Origin: a virus
DNA: 40,411 bases
IMG/VR virus record: IMGVR_UViG_3300025030_000235
Coordinates: 1-40,411 of that record
Strand: one strand, 5' to 3'
Shown here: positions 1 through 7,755 of the stretch, in pieces
How the letters are laid out: each line of letters begins with the position of its first letter
Position numbering within the stretch: position 1 is the stretch's first letter
The notes under the pieces: model-generated
What the model saw: only the letters and a program-made list of their open reading frames with translations
What the model was told of the DNA's origin: nothing
Databases searched by the model: none
Program-made: the position numbers and the translations under genes

Positions 1-522
1 ATGATCGCGGGGATTGGCAAGCAGACGCTCGACCAGGGGGTCGAGGTCGACGCCACTCCCACGGCCTTCACCGACGACGAGTTCCTCAAGCTCGATGCAC
101 AGATCAAGATCGACAACACGGTCTCCGACCACGTCGTCTCCGGAACCGTGCGCCTGGAGCGCGAGATCACGATCCGCGCGATCCCCGACACCAACGACTA
201 CGCGAAGCACATCATCCTCGGCAAGGAGAAGGCGAGCTGGAACCTCACCGGCCTATTCGACTCGACCTCCGAGGTGAGGGTGTTGGCGACGGGGCGGGCG
301 CAGCACTCGATCGAGCTGCTGTTCGGCCACCCGAGCAGTGCGAACCACTCGCTCTCACTCAAGAGCGAGAAGGCCCTGCTCTACCTCACCAACAACCCGT
401 CGGTGGGTCAGGGCAACGAGCGCGAGATCACGATCGAAGGCCAGGGGCACCCGAGGGGCGCGGCGAGCGCCTCGCAGATCCTCGCCGTCCTCAAGAACCC
501 CGACGCGGCGATCAGCTTCTGA
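1..522 (+). CDS. Probable tail tube (major tail) protein, possibly 5'-truncated
   Basis: This 173-residue protein has the mixed beta-strand composition expected of a siphovirus tail tube subunit and no signal peptide or membrane segment. It lies directly before the tail-assembly chaperone and the tape measure gene, which is where the major tail protein sits in lambda-like phages. The call rests mainly on that gene order. The reading frame is open from the first base of the window. The ATG at base 1 could be the true start or an internal methionine, because upstream sequence is not visible. The stop is TGA at 520-522. A head-tail joining or tail terminator protein is a less likely alternative. 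Confidence 0.5.
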   Translation: MIAGIGKQTLDQGVEVDATPTAFTDDEFLKLDAQIKIDNTVSDHVVSGTVRLEREITIRAIPDTNDYAKHIILGKEKASWNLTGLFDSTSEVRVLATGRAQHSIELLFGHPSSANHSLSLKSEKALLYLTNNPSVGQGNEREITIEGQGHPRGAASASQILAVLKNPDAAISF

Positions 523-534
523 TTGGGAGGCTAC

Positions 535-1062
535 ATGGAGGGACGCCCGCTTTTCCTTCGGACCATCGCAAGCCGTTTCGACGGCGTCTACCCGGTGCCG
601 GCGCCCGCGATCAACGAGGGCGCCGTGCTCTACCTCCGCCCGCTCACGATGACCAAGCTGCGCGAGATCGCGCTCCAGCATAAGCTGTGTAAGCGCTGTC
701 TGGGCTTCGGCGTCGTGAGCATCGGCGAGGGCGAGCACGCGCACGAGCAGCTCTGCCCGATATGCCGCGGCAACCACCCCAAGACGATGGGCGACTTCGG
801 GCCGCGCCACGACATCCTGCAGCACGCGCTCGCTCGCTGGGAGGGCGTGCTCGCCGAGGATCCGGTGACGGGCGAGATCGGGCCGCTCGAGCTGACGCCG
901 GAGGTGCGCGATTCGATCCCGCAGACGGACGGCTACGACGAGATCGTGCGGCTCGCCCGCGGCCTCGTGCAGCACGCGGACCAGGCAGAAAAAGGGGGCT
1001 CGAAACCTTCGCTCGCCGGCGATTCCGGTACGGCGCCGAGCGCCGAAGCGCCATCGAGCTGA
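535..1062 (+). CDS. Tail-assembly chaperone (gpG-like) with DnaJ-like Cys motifs
   Basis: This gene lies between the tail tube and tape measure genes, the usual place of the chaperone that coats the tape measure during tail assembly. The ATG at 535 is chosen because GGGAGG at 525-530 precedes it at good spacing. The 175-residue product has two Cys pairs, C52-x2-C55 followed by LGFG and C74-x2-C77 followed by RGNH. These resemble the CxxCxGxG repeats of DnaJ and suggest a bound zinc. The last third is acidic and then low complexity. An open downstream frame reached by a -1 shift suggests a longer second product. The chaperone role is inferred from position; the Cys motifs are seen directly. 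Confidence 0.6.
   Translation: MEGRPLFLRTIASRFDGVYPVPAPAINEGAVLYLRPLTMTKLREIALQHKLCKRCLGFGVVSIGEGEHAHEQLCPICRGNHPKTMGDFGPRHDILQHALARWEGVLAEDPVTGEIGPLELTPEVRDSIPQTDGYDEIVRLARGLVQHADQAEKGGSKPSLAGDSGTAPSAEAPSS
989..998 (+). promoter_or_regulatory. Candidate -1 ribosomal frameshift site
   Basis: The run AAAAAGGGGG occurs about 23 codons before the chaperone stop, read in frame as GAA AAA GGG GGC. Slipping back one base keeps AAA paired in the P site, although the A-site fit is imperfect, so this is not a canonical X XXY YYZ heptamer. The -1 frame stays open to 1292. Programmed frameshifting in this gene pair is a conserved feature of long-tailed phages (lambda G/GT). Confidence 0.45.
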
Positions 1063-1292
1063 GCCAATGGCAGGCGCAGGCATGGTTCGCGTGGCATCTA
1101 TGCGGCTCACAGCTCGCAGTCGCCCCCATGGGCGGCCTGCTGGGGCTGCGATATGAGGGGTGCGCCGTGATCCTCGCCGACTACGGGCTGCGCCACGAGG
1201 AGGTCTGGGAGGGGCTGCGCGTGATCGAGGCCGTGCGGGTCGAGGAAGCCGCGAAGAAGCGGGAGCACGACCATGGCCGGCGCCGTCGCTGA
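993..1292 (+). CDS. gpT-like extension of the tail chaperone, read by -1 frameshift
   Basis: This is the -1 frame continuation of the chaperone. It lacks a good start near its beginning: the first in-frame ATG is at 1128, inside the convincing coding part. The segment is rich in Trp, Leu and Ala and looks like real protein (LSQWQAQAWFAWHLCG and a basic C-terminus), unlike the low-complexity end of the zero-frame product. A fusion would be about 250 residues. Its stop at 1290-1292 overlaps the tape measure start at 1273, as in other GT/tape-measure junctions. In lambda the T domain of gpGT recruits the tail tube subunit. Confidence 0.5.
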   Translation, partial: RGLETFARRRFRYGAERRSAIELSQWQAQAWFAWHLCGSQLAVAPMGGLLGLRYEGCAVILADYGLRHEEVWEGLRVIEAVRVEEAAKKREHDHGRRRR

Positions 1293-4200
1293 TGTCCTGT
1301 TCAAGGCCGAGTTCGATGCTTCGGGCGCTATCATTGGCCTGAAGAAGGTTCAGTCCGAAGCCAGCGCGACGAAGCCGAAGACCGATTCCGCCGCCAGCTC
1401 GTTCAAGAATCTCGCCACGGCAGCAGCCGGCGCCGCGGTCATCGTGAAGCTCGGCGGCTTCCTCAAGGACTGCGCCAGTGCCGCCATGGAGAGCGAGCAG
1501 GCCACCGCGAAGCTGAACGCCGTGTACAAGGCGACGGGCGGCGTGGTCGGCATGAGCACGCAGCAGCTCGGTAAGCTCGCCTCTGAAATACAGGGCGCCA
1601 CCGGCGTATCCGACGAGATGGTGATGAGCGCCGAGGCGGTCCTCCTCACCTTCCGGTCGATCCAGGGCGAGGCGTTCCCGCGGACCATGAAGGCCGCAGC
1701 CGACCTCTCGGCTGTCTTCGGGCAGGACCTCAACGGGTCCGTGACGATGCTGGGCAAAGCGCTTGAGGACCCGATCAAGGGCATCACCAGCATGACGAGG
1801 GTTGGCGTCACCTTTTCAGAAGAGCAGAAGAAGGTGATCGCGAAGATGGTCGAGACGAATCACCTGGCCGACGCGCAGGCGGAGATCCTGCGCGTGGTTG
1901 AGCTCCAGGTCGGCGGCACGGCCGAGGCGATGGGCAAGACGCTCGCCGGGCAGCTCGGCATCCTGAACGAGACATGGGGCGACGCGAAGGAGGCGATCGG
2001 CGGGTTCGTCACGGGGGCCATCGCGGCGACGGGCATCGTGCCTGCGCTTACGTCGGTACTGCGCGGCATGACCGAAGGCCTCACCGAGATGGCCGGCAAG
2101 ACAGAGGTCGCGAACACCGCCCAGGAGTTGACCGCACACTCCCTCGAGTTGCTCATCCCGAAGCGGCAGGCGGAGATCGCCGCGCTCCAAGAGCAGATGC
2201 GGCACACCGATCACTCGTCGGACGCCTACGAGGCGCAGAAGAACAAGCTGATGTCGCTGATAGAGGAGCTGCACAGCTTCGAGCAGCAGCTCCCGCAGAC
2301 CACGGCGCAGGAGGATGCTGCCGCCGATGCGGCCAAGCGGGTCGGCGACGAGTCGGAGGGATCGAAGAAGAAGGTCGCCGAGCTGGGCGATCTGCTCGAT
2401 CAGTACTACGGCGAAGGCAAGACCTACTCAGCGACCGCCACGATCGCCGCGGACACAAGCGGCGCCTCGACCACGCTCATTGGCTTCCTGGAGTGGGTGA
2501 ACCAGCAATTCCCGCCCGGCGTCGCGCGGGAGATCGCGCTCGAGGCAGCCACAGCGCAGGCTGAGGGCGACCTCGCCGGATTCATGGAGCGCGTCGCGGA
2601 GATCCTGCCGCCGACGCTGCCCACGACCGTGGCTGTCGGCGCCGGCACTGCGCGCGAGGACGCGGCGGCAGTCGCCGCCGACATGAGGGCCGCGGTGCCA
2701 CTGAGCGTGCCAACGGCCGCGGACTTCGCGGCTGGGGTGGCACTCGCCGCAGCCGAGACCTACGCCGATGGCTTGACTGGCGCGGTTCCTGGCTCGGCGA
2801 CTACGACAGCGCTTTTCGCGCCCGGAAGCGCGCTCGGCGATGCTGCGGCATACGGCACCGGAGTAAGAGACGCGGTGCCGGGATCAGCGAGCACCACCGC
2901 ACTCTTCGCTCCCGGCAGCGCCATATCCGACGCGACACGCCTCGGTCGCGACCTCGCCGGGGCGGTCCCCGGTAGCGTCACCACCGAGGCCGCTTTTGTC
3001 CCCGGCACCACGGTTGCCGACGCGAGACGCCTCGGCAGTGACGTCCTCGGCGCTCTGCCGCCGAACGTGCCACTCAGCGCGCAGCTCATCAAGGGGAGCA
3101 CGGTAGCCGACGCCGGGAAGCTCGGCCGCGACGTCGCGGGCGCCATCCCCCCGGATGCTGCCACGGTGACAGCCAAGTTCGCGGACCTCGGCGCGCGCGC
3201 TGTCATCATCAACTTCTTGGGCAAGGTCGCCAAGGACTTCCCGCCCGACAAGGCCGCCGAGATCACCGCGCACTTCCGCGACGCGCAAGCCCGCGGCGAC
3301 GTGACCGGCTTCCTTGGCTACGTGAACACCGAGATCCCGGCGGAGAAGCGCCAGGAGCTGACCGCGGCGTTCGTCGACGTCCAGGCGCGACTCGATGCAC
3401 AGAAGCTTAAGACGGACATGCCGAGCCTCGTCGGTAAGAGCTACACGACGATCTTGCAGGCGAACCCCGACCCGGCGAGGACAAAGGCCAATGAGCTGGC
3501 GGCCGAGCTCGCGGCCGGCGCGGTGGCGATACCGCCGTGGCAGATCAGGCTCGAGGCTACGATTGAAGCCGACGAGGCGAAGGCACAGGCTGAGGCGGAA
3601 TTCAAGGCGTTCTTCGACTACAACATCGCCCCGCTGCTCGCCGACAGCATCACCCAAGGGATCGTCGACGGGCTCGCCGGCGAGGGAATCGACGAGGCCG
3701 TAAAGGCGCTCTTCGACGCACTCGGCAACCTTGGTCGCTCGATGCTGAAGACCTTCCTCGAAGGGATCATCAGCAGCAAGGACGTGCGGCAGTCGCTGAT
3801 CGACGCCGGCGTCCTGACATCGAATGGCAGGTTCAACGCCGCTGGCACGCTTTCGGCCGCCGGCGGGATGGTCTACCAGGCCGGGCAGCAGCGCGGGTCG
3901 CGGGGCATGGGCGCGCTCGGCGGGGCGATGTCCGGGGCCGGAATTGGGCTGATGTTTGGTACAGTCGGCGCGATCGTAGGCGCCATCATCGGAGGCATCG
4001 CCGGATACCTCACATCCGGTACTCGCACCGAAGGCTACAAGATCTGGATGCGCGAGCGCGAGGGGGAGACCGCCGGGATTCGCGCCGGGATGTGGTACGG
4101 CCCGACGGGCAAGCCCGAAGAGCAAGAGATGGCGCGCGAGATGCTGTCGAAGTACCACAAGGCGGCCGGCTTCTTCCGCGACGTCCTCGACATGCTCGAG

Positions 4201-6033
4201 GCGCCACTCGGCGATCTCCCCGCCATTGAGATCTCACTCGAAGCGCAGACCAAGGACTTCTCGACCTTCTGGCGCACCTTCCTCACCGGCACTCTGCCCC
4301 GAGCCGTGTTCCAGGAGTACAAGCCGGCACTGACCAGCGCCATGGAGGCGTTCGGCATCGAGACGGGCCGCATCAACCTGGAGCTCGCGAAGTTCAACAC
4401 GGCGCCCTTCGAGGAGGCAGCGCAGGCGCTCAAGGCGTGGATCGGTGCGATCGTCGCCGTGCGTGACACGATCGAGCTGACCGGGCTTTCCTTCGAGGAC
4501 TTCAAGGCGCGCGCGCTTGAGGGGCCGCTCGAGGCATGGCGGCGCGACAACGCCAAGGTGCAGGCCGATCTCCTGCGCTGGTCGGGGCAGCTCTCGCAGC
4601 TCGACACCGAAGAGCAGGTCGAGCAGGCCGGGAAGATGGTGCAGGCGATCAACGCGCAGATCGACGCGAACGCCAAGCTGCTGGCGACGCTCGACGATCT
4701 CCGCCAGAAATACGTCGTGCAGCCGCGCACCTTCGACCTGGCCGTGGGCGCCGGCGGATCCGACATGCTCGAGCGCGTCGACGCCGTGCTCTCGGCCGTG
4801 GTCACGGAGCTGGCGGACGCCGCGACCATCGAGCAGCTCGTTGCGGCTGCGGAAGGGGCGGACGCCGCGCGCCAGGCGCTCAAGGACCTCGCTGACGTCT
4901 ACGCCGAGGCGGTCGCCGACTTCACCACCGCCCGCGGCGAGCTTGACGCCCTGGTCGCCGCGATGACTCCAGTGCAGCCGCTCGCGCTGGAGGACGCGCT
5001 CGCTGGCGTCCAGGACCTCATGACCGGGATCGACCAGCTCGCGCCGGCGGACGCGGCGGCGCGGGTGCGCGAGGTCACCGCCCTGCTCTCCGAGCAGTAC
5101 GAAATGCAGAAGGCGAACCTCGAGCAGATCACCAACATCCAGGAATCGCTCGCCGCCTCCTGGGATAAGCTCTTCGGTAAGTGGGCAGAGGGGAAGCTGT
5201 CGCCCGAAGAGGTGATGGCGCAGCAGCAGGCGGCCCTCTCAGGGATCGTCGATCAGCTCGCTGCTGCCGCCTCTCCTGAAGAGATCGACCGGCTGGTGCG
5301 GCAGGCACAGGAGCTAGCCGGCACGCTCTGGGATAACCTCACGAGCCAAATCGAGGCGCTGGCCGGCGAGGGCGAGGATACGTCGGCGCTCCTGGCCCAG
5401 CGGGACGCTGTAGAAGCGCTGGCGCAGGAGATCCGCACCGCGTCGGAGGCGCAGCTCGAGACGTATCGCCAGCAGGTCGAGGCGGAGATCGAGCTCATCA
5501 AGGCGGCGGCGATCGCCGCGGCCGATATCCTCGACACGCGCGCGTCCCAATACGACGAGATCCTCAGTCAGGTGCAGGCCGCGGACGCCGCGATCGCCGA
5601 CGCACTCGAGGGAATCGGCACGCGCCTCGACTCGTGGGAAGCGGAGATCGCGGCATCGAACGAGCTGCTTGATCAGCGAGCCGACGAGCTGCTCGCGGCG
5701 CTGACCGCCGAGACCGGCGCCCGCCAGGACCTCATCCAGGAGATCGATCGAACCGAGGACACCTTCCACGACGCCGGCGATGCCACCGATGACGTGATCG
5801 ACGGGTACATCGATCTCAAGAACGCACTCGACGAGGCGCGCGGGGCGATCGACTACCTGCGCCAGCAGAGCACCTCGGCAGGCGACAGCCTGTCGGGCGC
5901 TGCCACGGCCGCAGGCGCGATGGCGACGAACACAGCGAGCGCCGCGACCGCCGCGAACGATGCAGCCGCCGCGCTGCGCAACGTTCGCGACAGCGACCCG
6001 ACCCGCGCCACGGGCCGGTGGGAGGAGCCGTGA
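1273..6033 (+). CDS. Tail tape measure protein
   Basis: This 1586-residue protein sets tail length and is ejected with the DNA. The first 250 residues match the common prophage tape-measure N-terminus, including a run of predicted helices and segments such as GVTFSEEQKKVIAKMV. Residues 474-623 hold five 30-residue repeats. Around residues 880-915 there is a Gly/Ala-rich hydrophobic stretch that could cross the host inner membrane. The C-terminal 500 residues are strongly helical and coiled-coil-like. I see no lysozyme or peptidase motif. The ATG at 1273 overlaps the frameshift product of the chaperone, and the stop overlaps the next gene. Confidence 0.92.
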   Translation: MAGAVADVLFKAEFDASGAIIGLKKVQSEASATKPKTDSAASSFKNLATAAAGAAVIVKLGGFLKDCASAAMESEQATAKLNAVYKATGGVVGMSTQQLGKLASEIQGATGVSDEMVMSAEAVLLTFRSIQGEAFPRTMKAAADLSAVFGQDLNGSVTMLGKALEDPIKGITSMTRVGVTFSEEQKKVIAKMVETNHLADAQAEILRVVELQVGGTAEAMGKTLAGQLGILNETWGDAKEAIGGFVTGAIAATGIVPALTSVLRGMTEGLTEMAGKTEVANTAQELTAHSLELLIPKRQAEIAALQEQMRHTDHSSDAYEAQKNKLMSLIEELHSFEQQLPQTTAQEDAAADAAKRVGDESEGSKKKVAELGDLLDQYYGEGKTYSATATIAADTSGASTTLIGFLEWVNQQFPPGVAREIALEAATAQAEGDLAGFMERVAEILPPTLPTTVAVGAGTAREDAAAVAADMRAAVPLSVPTAADFAAGVALAAAETYADGLTGAVPGSATTTALFAPGSALGDAAAYGTGVRDAVPGSASTTALFAPGSAISDATRLGRDLAGAVPGSVTTEAAFVPGTTVADARRLGSDVLGALPPNVPLSAQLIKGSTVADAGKLGRDVAGAIPPDAATVTAKFADLGARAVIINFLGKVAKDFPPDKAAEITAHFRDAQARGDVTGFLGYVNTEIPAEKRQELTAAFVDVQARLDAQKLKTDMPSLVGKSYTTILQANPDPARTKANELAAELAAGAVAIPPWQIRLEATIEADEAKAQAEAEFKAFFDYNIAPLLADSITQGIVDGLAGEGIDEAVKALFDALGNLGRSMLKTFLEGIISSKDVRQSLIDAGVLTSNGRFNAAGTLSAAGGMVYQAGQQRGSRGMGALGGAMSGAGIGLMFGTVGAIVGAIIGGIAGYLTSGTRTEGYKIWMREREGETAGIRAGMWYGPTGKPEEQEMAREMLSKYHKAAGFFRDVLDMLEAPLGDLPAIEISLEAQTKDFSTFWRTFLTGTLPRAVFQEYKPALTSAMEAFGIETGRINLELAKFNTAPFEEAAQALKAWIGAIVAVRDTIELTGLSFEDFKARALEGPLEAWRRDNAKVQADLLRWSGQLSQLDTEEQVEQAGKMVQAINAQIDANAKLLATLDDLRQKYVVQPRTFDLAVGAGGSDMLERVDAVLSAVVTELADAATIEQLVAAAEGADAARQALKDLADVYAEAVADFTTARGELDALVAAMTPVQPLALEDALAGVQDLMTGIDQLAPADAAARVREVTALLSEQYEMQKANLEQITNIQESLAASWDKLFGKWAEGKLSPEEVMAQQQAALSGIVDQLAAAASPEEIDRLVRQAQELAGTLWDNLTSQIEALAGEGEDTSALLAQRDAVEALAQEIRTASEAQLETYRQQVEAEIELIKAAAIAAADILDTRASQYDEILSQVQAADAAIADALEGIGTRLDSWEAEIAASNELLDQRADELLAALTAETGARQDLIQEIDRTEDTFHDAGDATDDVIDGYIDLKNALDEARGAIDYLRQQSTSAGDSLSGAATAAGAMATNTASAATAANDAAAALRNVRDSDPTRATGRWEEP
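2692..3141 (+). repeat. Five tandem 90-bp (30-residue) repeats inside the tape measure gene
   Basis: Units begin at 2692, 2782, 2872, 2962 and 3052, exactly 90 bp apart. Each encodes a 30-residue unit beginning A(V/L)P and containing a Gly-Ser or similar turn and a DA..LG segment. The first and fifth units are the most divergent, and a partial sixth starts at 3142. Two similar segments flank the array, one near 2473-2610 (FLEWVNQQFPP) and one near 3205-3345 (FLGKVAKDFPP). Confidence 0.85.
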
Positions 6034-6671
6034 GGACGATCGGCGCTACCGCTGCGGCCGCTCTCGCGCAGGGCTGGAAACGCGTCGGCTATGCCGTGAA
6101 GATCCGCTTGCGCGACGGCACGATTTGGGCGATCACCGACTTCCCGACGGGCGTGACGATCGACGGCCAGGCGTACAGTCGCGCGAACTTTCGCGTGACG
6201 GGTCTCCCGGCCGAGGCGAATCCGGCCCTCTGGAAGGCGTCTCTCCGACTGGGAGACGGCGCCGGAACCTATCGCGCGGCGATCCGCGACAACAGCATCC
6301 GCTACGCCGAGGTGTGGATCTACGCCCTGCTCTCGCCCGACCCTGCAACGGCCCCGGGCGCCGTGTTGCTCTTCAAGTTTAGGGTCGAGAAACCGAGCGT
6401 CAACGGGCCATCGGTCGACCTCCAGCTTGGGCCGCCGAAAGGGTTGTGGGAGATCCAAGGCCCACCCGTGTACTCGGCGACCTGCACGTACCCGCAGGAA
6501 CGCAACACGCCGCTATGCGACAAGGCGTTGATCTGCGGCGGGACGTGGGCCGAGTGCCAAAGCTTCGTGCGCACCGACCTCTTCAACGGTCGCCGGCGCC
6601 TGCCGCCTGTGGGGACCGTCATCCAGGTGCGCGAGGATGGCTCGCTGACCATCGGTGTGAGGGGGGAGTAG
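6030..6671 (+). CDS. Minor tail protein, gpL-like, with four-cysteine cluster
   Basis: The product is about 213 residues and starts at GTG 6030, overlapping the tape measure stop. Its N-terminal two-thirds are beta-rich (VKIRLRDGTIWAITDFPTGV), and the pattern resembles the tail-tip proteins of the lambda gpL / BR0599 type. The C-terminal third has four cysteines, in TCTYPQ, PLCDK, LICGG and AECQ. Lambda gpL holds a [4Fe-4S] cluster in a comparable C-terminal cysteine region, so a metal site is plausible here. In tail tips this protein joins the tube end to the central fibre complex. The family call is by pattern and position, not by search. Confidence 0.6.
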   Translation: MRTIGATAAAALAQGWKRVGYAVKIRLRDGTIWAITDFPTGVTIDGQAYSRANFRVTGLPAEANPALWKASLRLGDGAGTYRAAIRDNSIRYAEVWIYALLSPDPATAPGAVLLFKFRVEKPSVNGPSVDLQLGPPKGLWEIQGPPVYSATCTYPQERNTPLCDKALICGGTWAECQSFVRTDLFNGRRRLPPVGTVIQVREDGSLTIGVRGE

Positions 6672-6672
6672 C

Positions 6673-7755
6673 GTGGCGCTCTTCCCACCGAACATCTGGC
6701 CCGAGACGCCGCCGCGCGAGGGCGAGGATTGGGAGACGATCGTCCAGCCCGGCCCTGGTGGCATGGGCGACGTGCTCGAGGTCAACGACGCACCGGTTTT
6801 CCTGGGTCGTTATCGCTTCTACCTCGAGCGCGCCGACTTCCACGAGCTGCGGTCATTCCATCGGCAGCAACGCGGACCGGCTCTACCCTTCGACTTTTTC
6901 GCCTACACGATCATCGAGCACGAGCTGCTCGACTGCGGGACTGGCGACGGCTCGGATCTCGTCTTCCCGGCGCCGCTAACTGACCTCGACCGCACTCTAC
7001 AGGCGCCCGTCGTCACGGTCGGCGGCGCTTCCAAGGCCGAGGGCACCGATTACGAGATCATCGTCGAGCAGCGGGCCGCGAAGAGCGAGGACCTCTCGGA
7101 CGCCGGCGTGTGGGCGGCGGTCTCCGGCGCAGTGATCACGCGGACCGGCGGTCAAGCGGCCCCCTCCGGTCCTGCGACGGCCTGGCGAATCCAGACAAGC
7201 GGAGGGACGGACACCGCGAAGCTGCGGCAGCAGCTCCTTGCGCTCTCGCTCCTGAGCAAGCGGCACTTGGTCGCCGGATACATCAAGGTCGCCGCCGCGA
7301 CGCCAGCGGTGACGATCGCCGACGGGCTCGGAGCGACGCAGACGGTGCAGCCGGGCGCCGGGTGGACCGAAATTGAGCTGCAGTCGGATGGCGACGCAGT
7401 GACTCCGTGGCTGATGGAGTTCCGGGCGCCGGCCGCCGGCGACGCGCTCGACGTCGACCTCTGGCATCCGTGGGGCGCGATCGAAGACGTCTACTGGGGC
7501 CTCCCGAGGGGTGAGCCCAACCGCAGTGCGTGGCGCTACGGTCCGTCCGGCGCGTCGGCGATCGCCGTCGACTCGAAGCGCCGTCACCAGATCGTCTTCT
7601 ACGCGGGCAGCGTCCCCGGCGCCGGTGCCGCCGTGAAGCTCACTGCGGTGGGCCGTCGGCTGTACTACGTGCAGTGCCTGACCGAGAAGCTCGACTGGGC
7701 GATCGATGAGAACCTCATCATCACCGTGCCGCTCGAGGTCAAGGAGAGCACGTAG
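6673..7755 (+). CDS. Tail tip protein, DUF2460-like with an inserted beta domain
   Basis: This 360-residue protein starts at GTG 6673, two bases after the previous stop. The N-terminal part (FLGRYRFYLERADFHELRSF, then RGPALPFDFFAY) and the GTGDGSDLVF segment near residues 90-100 resemble the DUF2460/TIGR02217 tail proteins found between the tape measure and the tip hub. Residues about 160-265 look like an inserted beta-sandwich, perhaps carbohydrate-binding, with many Thr, Gly and Val residues and a WTEIELQSDGD edge. The C-terminus (VPLEVKEST) resumes the tail-protein fold. Its role is likely at the baseplate or tip. Confidence 0.5.
   Translation: MALFPPNIWPETPPREGEDWETIVQPGPGGMGDVLEVNDAPVFLGRYRFYLERADFHELRSFHRQQRGPALPFDFFAYTIIEHELLDCGTGDGSDLVFPAPLTDLDRTLQAPVVTVGGASKAEGTDYEIIVEQRAAKSEDLSDAGVWAAVSGAVITRTGGQAAPSGPATAWRIQTSGGTDTAKLRQQLLALSLLSKRHLVAGYIKVAAATPAVTIADGLGATQTVQPGAGWTEIELQSDGDAVTPWLMEFRAPAAGDALDVDLWHPWGAIEDVYWGLPRGEPNRSAWRYGPSGASAIAVDSKRRHQIVFYAGSVPGAGAAVKLTAVGRRLYYVQCLTEKLDWAIDENLIITVPLEVKEST

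Noticed and set aside
2884-4158. Long minus-strand frame inside the tape measure gene
   Set aside because: Antisense shadow of a confident tape measure gene, rich in Arg and His as expected of a shadow.
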